A stretch of 7,754 nucleotides of DNA from an uncultured Clostridia bacterium (GTDB taxonomy: Bacteria > Bacillota_A > Clostridia > TANB77 > CAG-508): the NCBI GenBank assembly GCA_947624715.1, contig CANQLO010000048.1, forward strand, positions 1-7,754, in the 5' to 3' direction. Positions 6,805 through 7,754 of the stretch are shown here, piece by piece; position 1 is the stretch's first letter, and each line of letters opens with the position of its first letter. A model generated the notes under the pieces. That model had not been told where the DNA came from, did no database searches, and saw only the letters and a list, made by a program, of their open reading frames with translations. A program made the translations under genes and the position numbers.

Positions 6805-7254
6805 CTACCATTTTGATATTCTAAAATTATATGCTCCTGCTATATCTGTTGATACATTAACATTTAATTGTGTTGTTTCTCCTTGTGATAAAGGTTTTAG
6901 TATACCCTTTAACACCATAATAACATTTCCGCCTTCATCTAGCATTTCTATTTTTACATCTTGCTCTTCAGTTTGACTTCCATTGTTTATAACATCTGCT
7001 AGCAATGTACTTGTATTATTTCTATGTGATAATTTTATGTTAGTTATTGTATAGTTATCTAGTTGCTTATCTTTTGCAAGCTCTTCACTTGTATTTATTT
7101 TTACTCCATCTTCATATGTAATTGCATACTTTTCTTTTGTTTTATCTTCCTTTGATTTTGTCATAAATAAAATTGCTACTGTTAATACCACAACAATAAT
7201 TACTATTATACTTATAATAATTAATAAATTTTTATTCTTATTTTTTTTATCCAT
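6805..7254 (-). CDS. Membrane-anchored extracellular beta-domain protein (FxLYD-like), ABC accessory
   Basis: A 149-aa protein with a basic cytoplasmic N-terminus, one TM segment (about 9-31) without a lipobox cysteine, a charged spacer and an exported domain (about 65-149). The domain's pattern TITNIKLS...LLADVINNGS...VKIEMLDEGGNV...LKPLSQGETTQLNV resembles FxLYD-type, immunoglobulin-like domains that are common as small anchored proteins in Firmicutes; this assignment rests on motif likeness only. It is the first gene of the operon and ends 15 bp before the ATPase, so it is probably made with the ABC transporter and may act as its extracellular partner. AAGGGAAGGAA 10 nt before the ATG is a strong ribosome site. 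No enzymatic residues are apparent. Confidence 0.85.
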   Translation of the reverse strand: MDKKNKNKNLLIIISIIVIIVVVLTVAILFMTKSKEDKTKEKYAITYEDGVKINTSEELAKDKQLDNYTITNIKLSHRNNTSTLLADVINNGSQTEEQDVKIEMLDEGGNVIMVLKGILKPLSQGETTQLNVNVSTDIAGAYNFRISKW

Positions 7255-7287
7255 TTTGCTTTTGTTCCTTCCCTTATTTGTATAGTA

Positions 7288-7316
7288 ATTATATACTTTC
7301 TTACCATCTTTTGCAA
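7288..7316 (-). promoter_or_regulatory. Promoter of the accessory protein-ATPase-permease operon
   Basis: On the minus strand TTGCAA (7311-7316), a 17-bp spacer and a perfect TATAAT (7288-7293) precede a leader of about 27 nt with a strong ribosome site. GTATA/TATAC (7280-7284, 7292-7296) form a small inverted repeat around the -10. The promoter points away from the tRNA-Arg promoter, with about 50 bp of AT-rich sequence between the two -35 boxes. Confidence 0.75.
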
Positions 7317-7365
7317 TATTTTATGGTTATTTTATATTTTATAACTACATAATTTTTATAAATTA

Positions 7366-7394
7366 TTGAAAATATTATACAAATGTTGTATAAT
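7366..7394 (+). promoter_or_regulatory. Promoter of tRNA-Arg
   Basis: TTGAAA (7366-7371), a spacer of exactly 17 bp and perfect TATAAT (7389-7394). Transcription would begin at about 7401, only a base or two before the mature tRNA 5' end at 7403. Confidence 0.85.
7374..7394. promoter_or_regulatory. Palindrome covering the tRNA-Arg -10 region
   Basis: ATTATACAA (7374-7382) and TTGTATAAT (7386-7394) are perfect 9-bp inverted arms around ATG. The right arm contains the whole -10 box. This is the form of an operator, but the arms are largely promoter-like A/T sequence, so chance is possible. Confidence 0.4.
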
Positions 7395-7402
7395 GTGTTT
7401 AT

Positions 7403-7479
<77 letters not shown>

Positions 7480-7480
7480 T

Positions 7481-7510
7481 ACTCTCAAGCTAGTTTGAGA
7501 GTTTTTATTT
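7481..7510 (+). terminator. Rho-independent terminator of tRNA-Arg
   Basis: ACTCTCAA (7481-7488) and TTGAGAGT (7495-7502) form a perfect 8-bp stem with a 6-nt loop, followed at once by TTTTTATTTTT. It starts 2 bp after the tRNA CCA. The same bases encode the last codons and stop of the convergent integrase gene. Confidence 0.85.
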
Positions 7511-7754
7511 TTCTCTTTGAAGTATATATTTTCCCCTTATTTTGACTACTTTTCCCCTGAAATTCCTCAAAATTTACTCTTTCAAATTCCTTTTTCTTTC
7601 GTTCTTCTGATACATGTATATAATAAAAATCTGTAGTTTCAAATTCGGCATGTCCCATTAATTCTCTTAAAACTTCTTTATCCATACCTTTTTCACTCAT
7701 TAAAGTTGCAAAAGAATGTCTAAATCCATAAATTGTCATGTGTTCTAACTTATA
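7485..7754 (-). CDS. Tyrosine recombinase / integrase, C-terminal part (gene runs off the window)
   Basis: The frame stays open from the window edge to the TGA at 7485-7487, giving 89 visible residues. The ATG at 7737-7739 is therefore an internal methionine, and the N-terminal arm-binding, core-binding and first catalytic parts lie outside. The visible part is the C-terminal catalytic domain: YGFRHSFAT with the second catalytic Arg (visible residue 12), LMGHAEFETTDFYYIHV with the His of the GH motif (residue 35), and the expected nucleophile Tyr45 in the Y-x-H-V context. The usual catalytic His of HxxR is Tyr (residue 9) here. A basic tail of about 40 residues follows. The enzyme cuts and joins DNA at att sites through a covalent phosphotyrosine. 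Its 3' end lies 5 bp from the tRNA-Arg CCA and overlaps the tRNA terminator, supporting tRNA-targeted integration. Confidence 0.88.
   Translation of the reverse strand, partial: YKLEHMTIYGFRHSFATLMSEKGMDKEVLRELMGHAEFETTDFYYIHVSEERKKKEFERVNFEEFQGKSSQNKGKIYTSKRKIKTLKLA

Larger units (their letters stand above)
7480..7754. mobile_element. Edge of a putative integrative element at tRNA-Arg
   Basis: Everything to the right of the tRNA that is visible belongs to a tyrosine recombinase gene pointing at the tRNA 3' end. This is how tRNA-targeting prophages, conjugative elements and islands typically begin. Only 275 bp are visible, so the element type, length and cargo are unknown. Confidence 0.5.

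Noticed and set aside
7737..7739. ATG as the true start of an 84-aa integrase-like protein
   Set aside because: The frame continues open to the window edge, and the visible part begins inside the catalytic domain, so this is an internal methionine of a longer protein.

Overview
The window comes from an AT-rich, low-GC Gram-positive bacterium, most likely a clostridial or related Firmicute. The grounds are the base composition, strong Shine-Dalgarno sites, consensus sigma-A-type promoters with 16-17 bp spacers, and the protein types. TGA acts as a stop (integrase) and Trp is encoded by TGG where I checked, so nothing points to the Mollicute code.

Layout: a tRNA-Pro(UGG) gene lies at the left edge on the minus strand. 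Five protein genes then fill positions 203-7254, all on the minus strand and so read from right to left. In transcription order they are: a 149-aa membrane-anchored beta-domain protein, an ABC ATPase of the MacB/LolD type, a 1017-aa FtsX-type permease carrying a long extracellular coiled coil, a 452-aa multi-domain membrane protein, and a 367-aa lysylphosphatidylglycerol-flippase-type membrane protein. A promoter at 7288-7316 serves the first three genes. The fourth and fifth genes each have a good promoter of their own (2842-2870 and 1352-1379), so the cluster looks like one transporter operon followed by two separately tunable envelope genes. On the right, tRNA-Arg(ACG) is read on the plus strand from a near-consensus promoter and ends in a hairpin terminator. 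Directly downstream, and convergent with it, is the C-terminal part of a tyrosine recombinase that runs off the window. This is the usual layout of an integrative element inserted at a tRNA 3' end.

How the genes may work together: the ATPase and permease form an ABC complex of the mechanotransmission (type VII, MacB/FtsX) kind. Such complexes usually do work on the outer face of the membrane rather than conduct a substrate through it. The permease carries its own extracellular helical hairpin in cis, which recalls FtsEX acting on a separate coiled-coil partner such as PcsB. The first gene product would be an extracellular accessory protein. The last two genes, a membrane protein with an extracellular domain and a lipid-flippase-like protein, fit a shared cell-envelope role. 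The substrate cannot be told from sequence alone.

The most notable points are the phased repeats in the permease coiled coil, a 13-codon leader ORF whose stop codon abuts the permease start, a 48-bp nested dyad laid over the flippase promoter, a palindrome over the tRNA-Arg -10 box, and the edge of an integrative element whose integrase C-terminal codons double as the tRNA terminator. I see no CRISPR array, no insertion sequence and no riboswitch.
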